From NCBI RefSeq assembly GCF_000264905.1, contig NW_006763134.1, positions 282,916-346,915 on the forward strand: a stretch of 64,000 bases of DNA, in the 5' to 3' direction. Made by a program: the position numbers and the translations under genes. This stretch comes from Stereum hirsutum FP-91666 SS1 (Eukaryota > Basidiomycota > Agaricomycetes > Russulales > Stereaceae). Every line of letters begins with the position of its first letter. The stretch's first letter is position 1. This document shows positions 45,232-57,245 of this stretch, in pieces. The notes beneath the pieces are model-generated. The model was not told the DNA's origin, did not search any database, and was given only the letters and a program-made list of their open reading frames with translations.

Positions 45232-47320
45232 ATGCTCGATGCCCATTCAGACCTCTTTCATACGCTCATCCCAACAATGGAGGAGGCGATCAAGCGTACC
45301 CGCGCTCTACCCCCTGCCAATGATCACGATGGTGTTTGCCTTTCCGCATCCTCGCGAAACGCTCTCATCTTTCTGGGATCCTCTCCGCATAATTGTCTCG
45401 AAGCTATACGCGCACGCTATCGCAGCATATCTCGGTGCTCTGAGATGGAGACCGTATTCTTCTTGAAGAACAAGGACACTGGCGATGCCTGTAGGATGAG
45501 GTTCGCCCCTGTGCCACTCTCACCGATACGTTGGTTGATCATACTGCTTATTGCTTGTTTAGCAATGACGCTCGCGAGCGCCTCATCACCGGACCAATGA
45601 ACCTTATGGCGCTTACCGAGGTTAGGAGTTTCCCGCACCCTGTGTTCAAGTATCCGGCAGCTCTCATAGTAAGTATCGTGTCCTTTTCTCCTCGTATCTC
45701 AATCCAACTAACATTGCGTGGACGAAGGGGTCTGTAGGAGGCATCATGATATGGACTCACGGTTGGGAGCAAGCCATCAGAGTGTGCACTCAGGTTCATG
45801 ACCATCTCCAGACAATTATGAAGTCTGTCAGAGCTCAGGGTCTGATACCCGAGCAAGTCTCTTTCGCGCCCCTGTCCCCGCTATCCTTTGATCTTCCAAT
45901 GTTGCTTGGGGATTCCGACTCCGAGGTACCTTTGCTTGAGTCACTCGATCATGGATATTCGGTCAGCTACACGCTCTCCTCTTTGCCGCCACCTGTCGCT
46001 AACTTTGTGCTGTAGTCTCAACCGAATTCGTCTGTGTTCACTTCATCCTCTATTCACGCGGAGGAGTCATCTTCCTCGTCCCCCGATCGTGTTGGGATGT
46101 GGCTAGAGCATTTCGGTGTGATAGACACCATGCATTCGCAACTGGAAGAGTCTCTGCCAACCAGCTGGGACGATTATAAGCCTCCCTGCACCGTTCGTGA
46201 CCATGGGGCGGCAGATATCGCTTGTTTCGGTAGTACATTGTTCGCGCCACCATCTCCCACGCTCTCATTCCCCGGGTCATCGTGCTACTCGCGCGGTGTT
46301 ACGCCACTCGCAGCATCCCCTCCCGCGTTCGGGTTCAGCGACGATATTACAGAGGAATATACCGACGAACTAGTCATGTCTCCCCGTCTCATTGCTCCTC
46401 TTCCTCGACGCTCCTCCCACACTCCATCGACGCCACTGTCGTCGGCATCTACGCCAGATCTTATTCCCGGGTCGGTACCTGCTACCCCCGATTCTCCCGA
46501 TATCCCCCTCTCTCTTACTTTCCCTCAACCACTCCCGAGCAAAGCCCCCACTCCCAAGCCGACCACAAAGCCGACCACTCCAACTCCAAGCGCATCCCGA
46601 AAGCAGGCCGTTTCGGACATGGGCTCTCCTGATCCAGCCTCTAGCCCGCTCACATCGATGTCCAACCTCCGTGTTCCTTTCGTTGATGACGACGATTTCG
46701 AGCCTGAGCCTTCCGACGATGAGGAAGAAGAGGACGAAAGCGACGACGACGACGACGCTTATCACCCGAGCGCTGGCTCTTCTAGGAAGAAGCAGGGTCC
46801 CGCGTCACAACGGAAGCGGTTTGCTGCAACGTCTCCTCGCGGAGAACCGCAGGCCATTCGTGTTCCCAACACTCGTGCCAAGGAGCCGTCATCCCCCATC
46901 GTCGTATCCTCATCGCTCGCTTCCCCGACACCTCCATTCACCGCTTTTCCCTCATCTTCATCAGCCCCGCTGTATCATCCTCCTCCCGGCCTTAAACGAA
47001 GGCCAATCGACTATCCCTCCCGTACCGCCGATTCCGCCGACTATGACGCTCACGAGTGCAAGTTCTGCATTCATCCCCGTTACGTTCGTTCAGCCGACGC
47101 TGAGCGGCATGTGAAAAAATCTTGTTGGTTGAATCCTGACAGGGAACGACAGGAGTGCCCTAAGTGTGGGGTAGATGTGTCGAGGGACGACGCTCTCAAG
47201 CGACATCGGCGGGACAAGTGCAAGGGGAAGCGGGGTCCTCCGAAAATGAAGGGTTGTGTGAGGATGATCGAAGCAGAGGGTAAGAAAGTGAGGAAAGGGA
47301 AGAAAGGGAAGAAGGCTTGA
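45232..47320 (+). CDS. Protein with two C-terminal C2HC zinc fingers (putative DNA-binding regulator)
   Basis: Four exons (45232-45500, 45563-45668, 45728-45961, 46016-47320) join exactly to 637 residues. Residues about 1-200 form a folded-looking region (DLFHTLIPTMEEAIKRT, GGIMIWTHGWEQAIRV) that I do not recognise. Residues about 215-540 are Ser/Pro/Thr-rich with an acidic block (EPSDDEEEEDESDDDDD). Near residues 547-605 are two fingers: CKFC-x13-H-x4-C and CPKC-x12-H-x4-C, the second as CPKCGVDVSRDDALKRH. The tail is very basic (KKVRKGKKGKKA), suiting nuclear import or nucleic-acid binding. The finger layout resembles agaricomycete-specific proteins often called C2H2-type. A transcription-factor role is inference. 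Confidence 0.8.
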
Positions 47321-48617
47321 GACCTGTGATCACGGAGGAGGAAAAGGTAAGTCATTTACTCATCTACAATGGTTCGGTCGTTCCGGTTCTTCACCAATAT
47401 TGGTCGCACCATTTCTGTCGTCCCTATTTTCACCATCTCGTTCAGTTCGTCATTGTCCAACCTTGCTGTGTCCTGGCTTTCGCCTACTGATGCTGTTTGG
47501 AATTGTATCATTACGTCGCACTTCTTCTGCTTTCCTCTACGCTTTGTTGTCACTGCATAGTATCTTCTTGGTTATCCTTGCATTATACCTCACCATTATT
47601 TCTCTATCGCTTGCATGGCCAACTTGAATGGACATTTCACGTCGTTATATCACGTTCCACCTTCACCAATTTTCCTCCCTTCCGTTTATGAGGCGATTAT
47701 AATTTATTTTCATCCGGCATCTGGTATACTCTGTATCCTGTATCATTTGGCGTAGCAGTTTTTTCAACACATTGCCCTCGAAGGGTCGCGCTCGAATCAA
47801 GCATCGTATTCCCTAGTTGACCTTCACATTCTTGAATGACGGTCCGAACTTCCAGTGAACGGTTCCCTCGGCCTCGACCTCGGGAACCGTGGCACATACT
47901 CTACTGGGCCCGTTACATGCCTCCTCCATAGACAATGTAACACAGCCCAGAAGTATCGCCTGCGATTTCTAACGGCCGGATCATGGTACGTCGTCCTCGT
48001 TGTCAGAGGCCTATATGCAATTACATCAGGCAAGGAAACAATGTGGTAGGTCTATCAACATCAGCATCGATACACGCCCGGCCTATCAAGCCTGATGCTC
48101 CCTGTTGCTCGTGCGTGCGTATTTGGGTTCGGTGGCAAAGAATTCGAGGAAGGAATCACACTCGAGCGCCTTCACTTGCAGTGGCAGGCTTCTTTGTTCC
48201 ACGCCCTGACTGCGTGGACGGACAGCAGCCTATTATGCTTCCATCGGACGAGACGGGGTCCGAGCCTACTGGTTCCTTTCTTCCGCTTGATCTATAGGCT
48301 GAACATCAGAACAGACGCGATTGATCATCGAACGAAAAGCTTGGGGTATACGCATAAAAGGAGAACAAAGGAATGACGACTCGGAGGACGTTTTATCCTT
48401 GGGAGTTACCCAAGGACTCGGCATGGGTAGGACTTGGAACATGGTCACACTAGGTCTGTGCCTGTAGTGCAGAGATAAGTGAAGAACTTGAAGTTGAAAT
48501 ATGGCGCCACAGGGGCTCTACTCGAGTACACTCGCCGCTCAAAAGTGTTACTCCTTCGTGCCTCTCACCTTCCTGCAGCATTGATACGTACCCTTTGGCG
48601 ACAGATAGAAAACCTGA
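47321..48617. other. Convergent intergenic region
   Basis: 1.3 kb between the 3' ends of the zinc-finger gene and of FAD monooxygenase copy 3. No gene, repeat or element was recognised. Confidence 0.5.
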
Positions 48618-50499
48618 TCAAGTCAGTTTCGCACATTCCCCCAACAACGCCAACGCCTTCGCCATGGCCTCCTTGGGATGTGGTACACCCAAATGCCACT
48701 CCCTATTTTCCCTCAAATCCTCCGCAAGTTTCTCCAAATCCCACGCACCCGACTCCAGACCCGGGTTCTCGGGATCATAGAAACCACAATATCTTCCGCT
48801 CTGACGAGAACGCTCAAAGACGAGGTATGCGACGGGAAGGCGGATGCGAGAATATATCTCGAGAGCTTTAGGTATAGTGTCACGCGTGGTGAGAGGGCTA
48901 GAGAGGAGGGCAGATATGACATATGCGTCCTGAATCATAGTGATAGGAGAGTGAGTAGTGTAGGGCTGGTAAGTAACGGTTCTGAGCTACCAACCTCGAT
49001 GGCCTGCCCGGCACCAGCACCTAGGAAGGGTGTCATCGAGTGGGCCTGTGAACGGCTTTCAGTTTGAGCGAACAAAAGCCAAGGCTATGCGAAGCAAAAG
49101 ACATACCGCATCGCCCAGCAACGCCACACGAGATGAGCTGAACGACGGAAGTCCGGAGACGACATTCACAGCCCACTTGTTCACGTTCAAGCCCTCAATG
49201 GCCTTCAAGTTCTGCGATATCAGCAACCGTTGCGAACTACTAGGAAATATAAGGAGCTTACGCCAACTAGATGCCTCGCATTCGGGTCCCAGTCCTTGAA
49301 TGCCTCAATGATTGATTTGGTGTTCACGTGCGATTCTACCCAGGGCTCAGGGTAAAGAATGCCCTCTCGTGTGTAGTCTGCCTCGAATATGGCAAGGTTC
49401 ACGATTTTGCCCTGTGCAACAGGATACGAGACCGTGTGCTGCACGAGAATTTCAGCCACAGGTAAGTCAACAGTAATGCTGAAACGATTGGGTCAGAGTA
49501 TAACATACGCGATTCTTCCCGAAGTACTGCAAGGCCATTAATGAACGTGCGACTCGTCATAATGGTCAAGGACGTACCTGTACAGGACGTTTGAGAGCGG
49601 GATGTTCTGGGTCGATTTGGGCGAGTTTCTCAGCAGGAACCAAAACTCTATAAACCATAACGCCACTCCATTTCGCTTTGACGAGTCCGCGCAGATCACC
49701 GGCTTTCTGAATATCGTCGTCCTTCTCGGCCTTTCTCGCCAGTCCCTCAAGCATGTAGCCTCGCACTGCGGACTTGACTCCATCTGCGCCAATAAGAATG
49801 TCACAAGTTGCAGTAGAGCCGTCTGTGAATGTGAGAGTGATTGAAGATGATGATGGAGATTCTATGTAGGAGACGAGACGTTTGGAGGTGAATGTCCGAA
49901 CGCGGGGCGGGAGTTGTTTGATGATGGCTCCGTGGAAGTCCGAGCGCAAGAAAGGTGCAATTCCGCCTGAGTTCGCTGGAAATAAGTAAACAGGGCCTTG
50001 ACAATTGAAGTTGATGGTAAAGCCCTGGACGTACCCTGCATGCTAGCGGTGATGAAGTTGACACCGGGTTCCGGTTGGTCAGATTTAAAAGCATATATAG
50101 ATGGAACTAGCATTGTCACACACAACAATATGCGCTCGATAACTATGCTTAGTCACAGAGACACAACATCTGCTCACCTATCTCGTTAGAATTCGGAGCC
50201 GAAGGTGTATACTTCAGCAAAGCTTCCTCCAATCCAAGGTCTTTGAGAACCTCCCATGATCTCCGGTTCATCCCAATACCAGCACCGACTTCTGCGAACT
50301 CGGACGCCGCTTCGTAGACCTCTACTTCGACATCTTTGAGTTTTCCGAGAGCATATGCGGTGACGATACCACCGATACCACCGCCACTAGAGTAAAAACC
50401 CAAGTTATGGTGGCCGAGATGAGGTCACGAAGGGGTTATTGAAAGACTAGCTTAGACGTACCACACGGCAACTCGAAATTTGGGAAGTTGAGAGGTCAT
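48618..50499 (-). CDS. FAD-dependent monooxygenase, salicylate-hydroxylase-like, copy 3
   Basis: Third intact member of the family, on the opposite strand from copies 1 and 2. The start is MTSQLPKFRVAV at 50499, followed by an intron and GGGIGGIVTAYALGK. Further motifs: EVGAGIGMNRRSWEVL, DILIGADGVKSAVRGYMLEG, and an exon starting AHSMTPFLGAGAGQAIE. The 18-nt microexon (49526-49509) encodes YFGKNR and is flanked by correct splice sites. The C-terminus is RLPVAYLVFERSRQSGRY and FYDPENPG, closest by eye to copy 2 (FYDPENPD). No stop or frameshift was needed. It lies 9 kb from copy 2, with unrelated genes between. Confidence 0.92.
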
Positions 50500-51236
50500 T
50501 CTCTTGTGTTGGTAATCTTGGTGCAATGAAGTCTAAAGGCAAGTGGAGGGGGGAAGTGAGAGCACGGATGATGGTGCTCGAATCTGTTCAGCTCGAGCTT
50601 TTTGAAGCAGGAACATCAACAGGCCACCCCTCATTTACTTACGACAAGCGGCGACTGAAGTTAGGGCTGGGAAACAGACAAGGACCCGAACAGGAAGTCT
50701 GTTGCCCTTTGTGTCCCGAACTCCGTGTGTCGTGACAAACCGGCCCAGAGGTAGGAGCACTTCGGGCCCTCTTCATTAGAGAACAACAGACACGACGTCA
50801 GCGGCATGACATATTTGAGGGTAAAAGGAACGGGTCCTCGAGTTCCCGAGGTCTCCCAGTGTGAGCAAATATGAGCTGTTCATTTTTTCGAGCGTGATGG
50901 TCTCAACTCAGTTCTCACGGTACACATACTGCCCGTGACAAAATTTGCACCATCTGTACACCGTAGCTACGCCGAACCGATCAGCGTCATTCTCAATCAG
51001 CACGAAAGAAGGAATATACACACCTACAGTACAAGAGTTAACATAGCTCCCTCTTCAACATCTCCACTACCCTCCTCCCTTCGTCCTCTGCATATCCGAG
51101 TCCTTCCGACAGTCAATTCGTTCTCCTCTGTATCTCCTCTCCCTGGGCCTCTCCAAATCCCACTGGTAAAGATCCTCCTGAGAATTTTGTCATCAGTGAA
51201 AATTGTGTATAGTATGCCAAACGAATGTTCTGCGAC
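50500..51236. other. Intergenic region
   Basis: 737 bp containing the promoter of FAD monooxygenase copy 3 and the 3' flank of the next BTB gene. Nothing else was seen. Confidence 0.5.
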
Positions 51237-52593
51237 CTATCTGCCCTTCTTCCCTTTATTGCATTTATTTTTCTTCCCACCATATGACGTCGGAATCGAT
51301 ACTGGCTCACAAGTCGGGTTTTCTGGTTCATCCTGCACAATGAGTCCTTCGTCCGGGGCGCCCGGGACGTGCCCCACAGGAGTCGCGTCGTCGGGACAGT
51401 TCGTGATATTCTCTGGAGTCGCAACCACAGGCATCGAGAGAGGAGTAGTCGTGGAGGTGCTGGTGTCCGCGATAATATGAGGGTAACGCATGGTCGAGCG
51501 TGATACATGAGCCTCTACCCTCTTTCGCAAGTCAGAGGGAGGAAGTTTCCTCGAATCCGCCGGGCTGCTGGTTGTGGTTTGTCCGAACGAACCACCACCG
51601 AACCCGCTAAAGGGATTCGGAGCGGACGCTGCACGAAGCTCAGCCCGAGTCATGACAACCTTCACCTCCTCCCTCGCAGCCGCAATATCCACCATATCAC
51701 GCATTCCCAATCTCATCGCCTCCTCATGTGTAATCGGCATCTCCCTCTCCACCAACGCCATATATCCCGGCATCAACCACTCCTCCACCTCGTACGCATG
51801 ACCGTACACCACCCTATCGACGTCGGACGCGATAGGAGATAGGTTCTTGATGGCAAGTTCTCGAATGGAAACGAACTTCCATTGGGTGGCGAGATGGAGG
51901 ACGGATTTCCAGGCGAGGACTCCTTGGACGTCGGACGCGGAGAAGGAGCTGTGGATGGTTCAAGGACGTTTATTATTTATACAGTTAGACAATGGATCGG
52001 TTCTGATGTGAGATATAATACAGACCTGGGGTACAATATGCTGAGGAACATGTCGAATTCTGCCGCGATGGCAATGTCGTCCAGTACGATAGGCGTAGTG
52101 ATGCCTGGTACCAAGAAAGTTTCAGCGAAATACGGGGAGTGTTTCTTCAAGACAGAGCCGTGGACGCAATAGAGCGTGCCGTTGATCTGTTGTATCGTGA
52201 CATCAGTCGTAAGTAACCATGAACCATAAATGAATGCGCACGATGAATGTCGTACTGCCATCTTCGAAGAAAAACAGCTCGTGCTTCTTGGGGCGAGGCA
52301 AGGCTTCAGTTATAGTAGATGCGCCATCCTGCAGCTCTTTCGTCGCTAAATGCCCATCTTCATTCTCAGAGGGAGGTGTGGGGTTGGGGGCGAGGCCTGT
52401 GGGAGAATCTTCTGGGGAAAGCCCTCCCTCAGAGGCATAATACTCCTCGTCGTCAGAGCCAAGCGCATTGTCTACAAATGAGAAGTTCAATGTACTAGTG
52501 GGGGATATGTTGAGCTAGAGCAATCATAGGGATCAGCACATCAAGTACAATAGAAACAGAAGAGGGTACTTGTGCATAATCACTCACCGACAT
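51237..52593 (-). CDS. BTB/POZ-domain protein with long disordered tail
   Basis: Four exons (52593-52588, 52514-52242, 52186-52026, 51948-51237) join exactly to 383 residues. The first exon is only 6 nt (ATGTCG). The BTB domain is at about residues 75-180: ELFFFEDGSTTFI, then INGTLYCVHGSVLKKHSPYF, PIVLDDIAIAAEFDMFLSIL, and LAWKSVLHLATQWKFVSIRE. This is a different BTB subtype from the tandem array at 14.5-18.6 kb, with the helix ASDVQGVLAWKSVLHLA common in agaricomycete BTB proteins. The tail is Ser/Thr/Pro-rich and ends KKNKCNKGKKGR. It sits between FAD monooxygenase copy 3 and the relic of a fourth copy. Confidence 0.86.
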
Positions 52594-52744
52594 GGCTTGT
52601 GAGCAAGAGAGGGAATGAGAGGGTATTCCTATAGTTGCGCCACTGGAATTATATGAAGCTCTCAAGCCGGCGCTTGCAATGCCTCACCTCCTGCGCATGT
52701 CCTTAGGTAAGATATACCGTACTCATACTTCACACTGGGGAGCT

Positions 52745-54115
52745 TTCTTGGGATGTGGCGCACCACGGGTGCGCCAGATCCCACGCACCTAACTCTAATT
52801 CGGATTCTCAAGATTAAAGAGGTCGTGATATTTTTCCATTCTGACTGGAATGCTGAAAGACGTGATCAGCGACGGGGTCGCTGGAAAGCAGGGCAGATAT
52901 TATATATGCATCCTGGAGTATAGTGGGGGGAAGAGTGTGAGCGATGTATGTCTGACAACGGTTCTGAGCTACCGACCTCGATGGATTGTCCGATACCAGC
53001 ACATAGAAAGCGTGTCATCGAGTGGACCTGTGGATGACAAAAAAGGTATGCAGTTTAGCGAACAAAATCTAAGGCTATGCGTGCCAAAAGACGTACTTCC
53101 GCTCCCAGAAACGCCACATGAGACGAAGCAAACAATGGAGATCTCGAGACGCCATTCACCGCCCACTTGTTTACAGCAACCGTTGCGAAAACCCAGGGAA
53201 TATAGGGATCTTACGCTAGCTATATGCATTCTATTCGGGCCCAGGCTTGAACGCCTCGATTACTGGACTGATCTTCACGTGAGATTCTACACAGGGCTCT
53301 GTGTAAATAGTGTTCCCAGTATAGCCCGTCTCGAATGTGGCAATGTTCGTGAAATTCCCCTGCAAGAGATGAGACCAAGTGCTGCACGAAGTGTAGTCTT
53401 TGCATTTTGAACGCGCACAAACGTGCCCCGGCACCTCGACGAGCCTTATGTACAGAAAAATGCGATGTATCGAAAGGGACTGTCAGCGAATCTTAGGATA
53501 CGAATCTTGACACGATGATGGCGAACGTTGCGGTAGTCCGAGCCTGTGGGTCCCCGTTGCCAGGAGGCATAAGCAGATATCCTTCAATGAGCCTAATGAT
53601 TGTCAATGTGTAGAGGGTATTCCTTGAAAAAAACAGCCACGCGTAAGCAGACAATAACGCTGAAGCCATTTTGAACGAGGGTATGGCCCGTGCAGTTCTT
53701 TCGTAAATACCACAGGGTCATCAATGGATATTAACTCGCCAGAAGGCTCAAGGACGCACCTGTACAGAACTGGAGCAGAACGCTCCGGTTCGATGCGGAC
53801 GAGCTCCTCAGCGGGGACTGGAGCTCGATACATAATAGCGCCATTCCAGTCTTCGTAGACGACCAGCTGCCAAAATAGAAAATCGCCTTCAGCCAGGCCC
53901 TCGAGAGTACAGCGCGGACTGGACACGATCTGCGCCGAAAGGAACGTCACAGGTCGCAAAGGAGAGATCTGTGGATACGTGAGTGGTTGACACTCACGAC
54001 GGGGATTATATGTAGGAGTTGAGACGTTTAGAGGTGAGCTCCTTAACGCGGGGCAGGAATTGTTCGATGATAATTTCGTGGATCGGAAATACGTTCGTAG
54101 GAGCATCTTGGGGAG
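52745..54115 (-). pseudogene. Degraded relic of a salicylate-hydroxylase-like FAD monooxygenase (copy 4)
   Basis: DNA similarity to copy 3 runs in the same order and strand. The C-terminal exon region (52786-52925) matches 48735-48960 but lacks an internal block. The segment FTNIATFETGYTG and TEPCVESHV (near 53250-53350) matches copy 3 (VNLAIFEADYTREG, PEPWVESHV). PRVKELTSKRL (near 54030) matches PRVRTFTSKRL. The GADG motif is damaged to GADR, with a frame break soon after, and stops interrupt every attempt at a frame. The 5' third with the FAD-binding GGGIGG motif is missing. It is most likely a tandem duplicate of copy 3 that has decayed. Confidence 0.85.
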
Positions 54116-54405
54116 TTGCGGTGAGCCATGGACGAGGCAAGACAACGCTCATATATCCGCGTCGACAGAGGTGTTGTCTTAGACGGTGAAGGGTAGTCGA
54201 ATGTGCAGGTTGCCTACAGATCAAGCATCGTAAGGTTTCATGTTCGACTGCCACCGTCCACGTGGCCAGGAGAGTTTTCGCAAGTACTTATACCATCATC
54301 AAAAGGCCGAGCACAAAACTCTTCGAGAGGAGAGAGATCACCTATAGCAGGCCAATTTATGCAGCTTTTATCATAGCAAAAAGAGGCTAAACGACGAGAG
54401 CATTA
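54116..54405. other. Intergenic flank of the nested elements
   Basis: No gene was seen between the truncated end of the monooxygenase relic and the left end of the outer inverted-repeat element. Confidence 0.5.
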
Positions 54406-55337
54406 CTGCCGTTTGCATAGAAGATTGAACGCGCGTTTTTTGCGCGCTGTTTGCCCCGCCAAACAGTGACCGTGACGGTCGTGGACCGAGAGGACCGAGA
54501 GTGGCCCTGTGTGTGGCGAGCTGTGTTCCTGCAGTCTGCTGCCCATGCTCAGTCAGGAACATTTGTATACCTTTGTAAACATTGGACAAATAAAATCCAG
54601 CCACTGCAATGGAGAGCTTTATATGATACTTAGTGAGCATGCAAAGCTGCATGCTGCACTTTTGGTGCCAAGTCTTGAGTGGCCACTCCCAAATTCCGGA
54701 GCAAACAGCTCAATTACAAGTCGAGAGCAGCACTGTAAAGGGCGCCCAAATATATATATACTGACTTATGTCTGATTTTCACTCATAGGGCCAGTATTCC
54801 ACCTCTTCGAGTTGTCATGAACGGCGCGGTCTCGCTGGGCCACATCAGCACTGCAGACCGTGCCACTGCCGGCCTTCTCGGACAGCGCTGTCACGGTCAC
54901 TGTTTGGCGGGGACAAATAGCGCGCAAAAAACGCGCGTTCAATCTTCTATAGGGGTTTTATGATACGGGCGTTTCGATGACCTGGGGCCAGAGTTTTATG
55001 AGCCCAGAGATCAAAGTGGCGCTGGGTTCCACACTCCCACGAGAGGCTTCGCGCCGCGCTCTGTATCGAGTGCCCCTTGTCCACTCCTTATTTCGGGCTG
55101 TTTTTCTTCAGATTTTTCACGGGATTCTATCCGAGCATGCTTACGTTGCCTATCACGAAGTTTATAGAAGATAATAGATGCTGGGGTGCTGTCACCAACA
55201 TGCGAAGGCTAACGCGGAATAAGCCGAACGCTGTTGGCTTCGTCGTATGCGGGGCCGGCGCTCGAGGTGGGGCAATCTCTGGCCAGGCAGAAATGAGCTC
55301 TGGGGCCGTATCATAAAACCCCTTATGCAAACGGCAG
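54406..55337. mobile_element. Outer TA-flanked inverted-repeat element (MITE-like, about 0.4 kb before insertion)
   Basis: The left end reads CTGCCGTTTGCATA at 54406-54419 and, after an inserted element, resumes with AGGGGTTTTATGATACGG at 54951-54968. The right end (55302-55337) is the reverse complement of both parts joined, differing by about one base at the junction. TA dinucleotides flank both ends (54404-54405 and 55338-55339). No coding capacity was seen. The right end is 182 bp upstream of the SmD1 start codon. Confidence 0.75.
54420..54947. mobile_element. Inner TA-flanked inverted-repeat element inserted into the outer one
   Basis: 528 bp with ends GAAGATTGAACGCGCG and its reverse complement. 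The inverted repeat is about 60 bp and near perfect, ending near CAGTGACCGTGAC. TA is present on both sides (54418-54419 and 54948-54949). It splits the left terminal repeat of the outer element, so it arrived later. No transposase was found. Its ends differ from the outer element, so it is a different family. Confidence 0.8.
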
Positions 55338-55519
55338 TAGGAGATTGTTGGGAGAGTGACGGCGAGGTCAAAATCGAAGAGAAAGCCTGATTCAAACTCC
55401 GCCCGCCCAACGCCGCTCATCGTCGCGCACGACGAGCAAGCGCGTCCACAACACGCTCTACGCCACCATACTTCTCCCTTCATCCCCACCGCCGTCGACA
55501 ATCCCCACGGCCAGACATC

Positions 55520-56162
55520 ATGAAGCTCGTAAGGTATGCACCCCGTCCATTGCTTGTCCAATTTCTTGGTACCAACACCCACACTCCGAGCAGCCATTTG
55601 CGTTCTTTTTATGGTGTGTAAGTTCGACGGCGTGCTCACGGTCGATTTTGCTGTGGTGTAGATTTTTGATGAAACTGAACAATGAGACGGTGACTATCGA
55701 GCTGAAAAACGGGTCGATCGTCCATGGGACGATCACAGGTGCGTGTTCAATATCTTTCTTCGCGTTCTATCCTTACTGACCATCACCTCTTCCTCCCTCT
55801 TTCCTTCACCTCCCTCCTCTATTCTTCCATCCATCGCAACCCCATGTCGCTCTACAACCTCATGTCGCTGACACGACCCAGGCGTGGACATGCAAATGAA
55901 CACCCACCTCAAAACCGTAAAGATGACCGCCCGGAACCGGGACCCCTCCTCGCTCGACTCCCTCTCAATAAGAGGCAACAACATCCGGTACTTTGTCCTG
56001 CCCGACTCTCTTCCGCTCGACACGCTCCTCGTCGACGATGCGCCAAAACCGAAGAGTAAGAAGCGGGATGATGCGAGGGGGAGGGGACGGGGTGCGAGAG
56101 GGGCGGATAGGGGGAGGGGCGGACCGAGGGGACGCGGGAGGGGAAGGGGGAGGGGATTCTGA
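55520..56162 (+). CDS. Small nuclear ribonucleoprotein SmD1
   Basis: Core Sm protein of spliceosomal snRNPs. Three exons (55520-55533, 55662-55738, 55882-56162) join exactly to 123 residues, normal for SmD1. The first exon is only 14 nt. Sm1 motif: [20 protein letters not shown], then NGSIVHGTI. The second half has [37 protein letters not shown] (Sm2), and [12 protein letters not shown]. The C-terminal tail is a run of RG dipeptides, the site of symmetric arginine methylation in other eukaryotes. It is one of the best-conserved genes in the window. Two inverted-repeat elements lie directly upstream. Confidence 0.97.
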
Positions 56163-57245
56163 GCGGTGCGGTTGGATTAGGGGGGAGGGAGAATGGATTG
56201 AGGTTGATGAGAGGAGAAGGGGAAGTGTGGGTGTCATTGTGCCTGTGCATAAAACGGTGGGCCGTGATGGGTACGTGCGTGCGGTCTTGTATCAGTCCTG
56301 TCTATTTTCTTGCTATCAAATCCCCTTGACTATCGTCCGCCGTACCACGTCCAGAAGAAGGTCACCGTCGTTTCGGTCCACATATATCGGCGTTTTTGAA
56401 GAAAACATTGTCCTCCATCGATTATTCCCGTAACAAAATTCGTTTCACCTACGGGGTCATCATCATCTGCCGCTCCCGCCTTCCGCTGTCCCACCTTTAG
56501 CCCGAAACGAACTGCTTCCCGTCTGGCTGCTCTTCGAATGTTTCACCCCTGCTCTAAGAGTGACAGCTTCTGATCCAATTCTCGTCGACCTGTTGCGCTC
56601 GTTTGATGCGAACCGGCCGGTAGAAATATAGTACGACCTCAGTGAAGCGCGAATACCCTTCGTGGCGTCTTCTCTGCATGCTACAGCAAGTATGGAACTC
56701 GAAAGTGGTGGTTCTGTACGCCACCTACGCCACCAGGAAGAATTGCTCGTGGGTGGGTGGCGTCGGTCGAGAACCTCCAACCAGTCCATCTGAAACCTTT
56801 CGTCCAAGATCACTCGCGTCCTACGAACACTCCACCTTCTGTACATTAGACCTGCTCTCCGTCCAAAAACACACCAAGCAAAATAAATAAGTCTTGTAAA
56901 ATACGAATATCGGCCTTGGTCGGCTATGAATGTGATTAGATTGGTAGCCACGCGGTCGACATGCGGCCAACAGGAAATGAGCCTGCTACTTATCTCTTAC
57001 CCCGAACCACCTTCCTTCTCTTCTCTTCCCTTTCTGCCTTCAGCTTCACCAATAACCCGTAATACCGTGCTCTAGAGCTCTATACCCAACCGAACCTTTG
57101 TGCTTTTCGCTTACTACGTAATACTGGCAGCCTTGCAATTGCGCGTGAATTCTATCGCTGGCACTGGCAGGGATCTCCCGAAATTCGCACTCGGAGACTT
57201 CTCATCGTTCAGCTATTATAATTCAACCCTACACGCTCCTGCGCC
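56163..57245. other. Intergenic region
   Basis: 1.1 kb containing the 3' flank of SmD1 and the promoter of the BTB/CAP-Gly gene. Short frames on either strand lack support. Confidence 0.5.

Noticed and set aside
45501..45600. Reading through 45500 as exon, giving a 122-residue protein
   Set aside because: Splicing at 45500/45563 restores a long frame with conserved continuity into the finger domain. The read-through would end soon after in a hydrophobic stretch.
54116..54300. N-terminal part of the monooxygenase relic upstream of 54115
   Set aside because: No similarity to the FAD-binding exons of copies 1-3 could be seen beyond this point, so the relic is taken as 5'-truncated.
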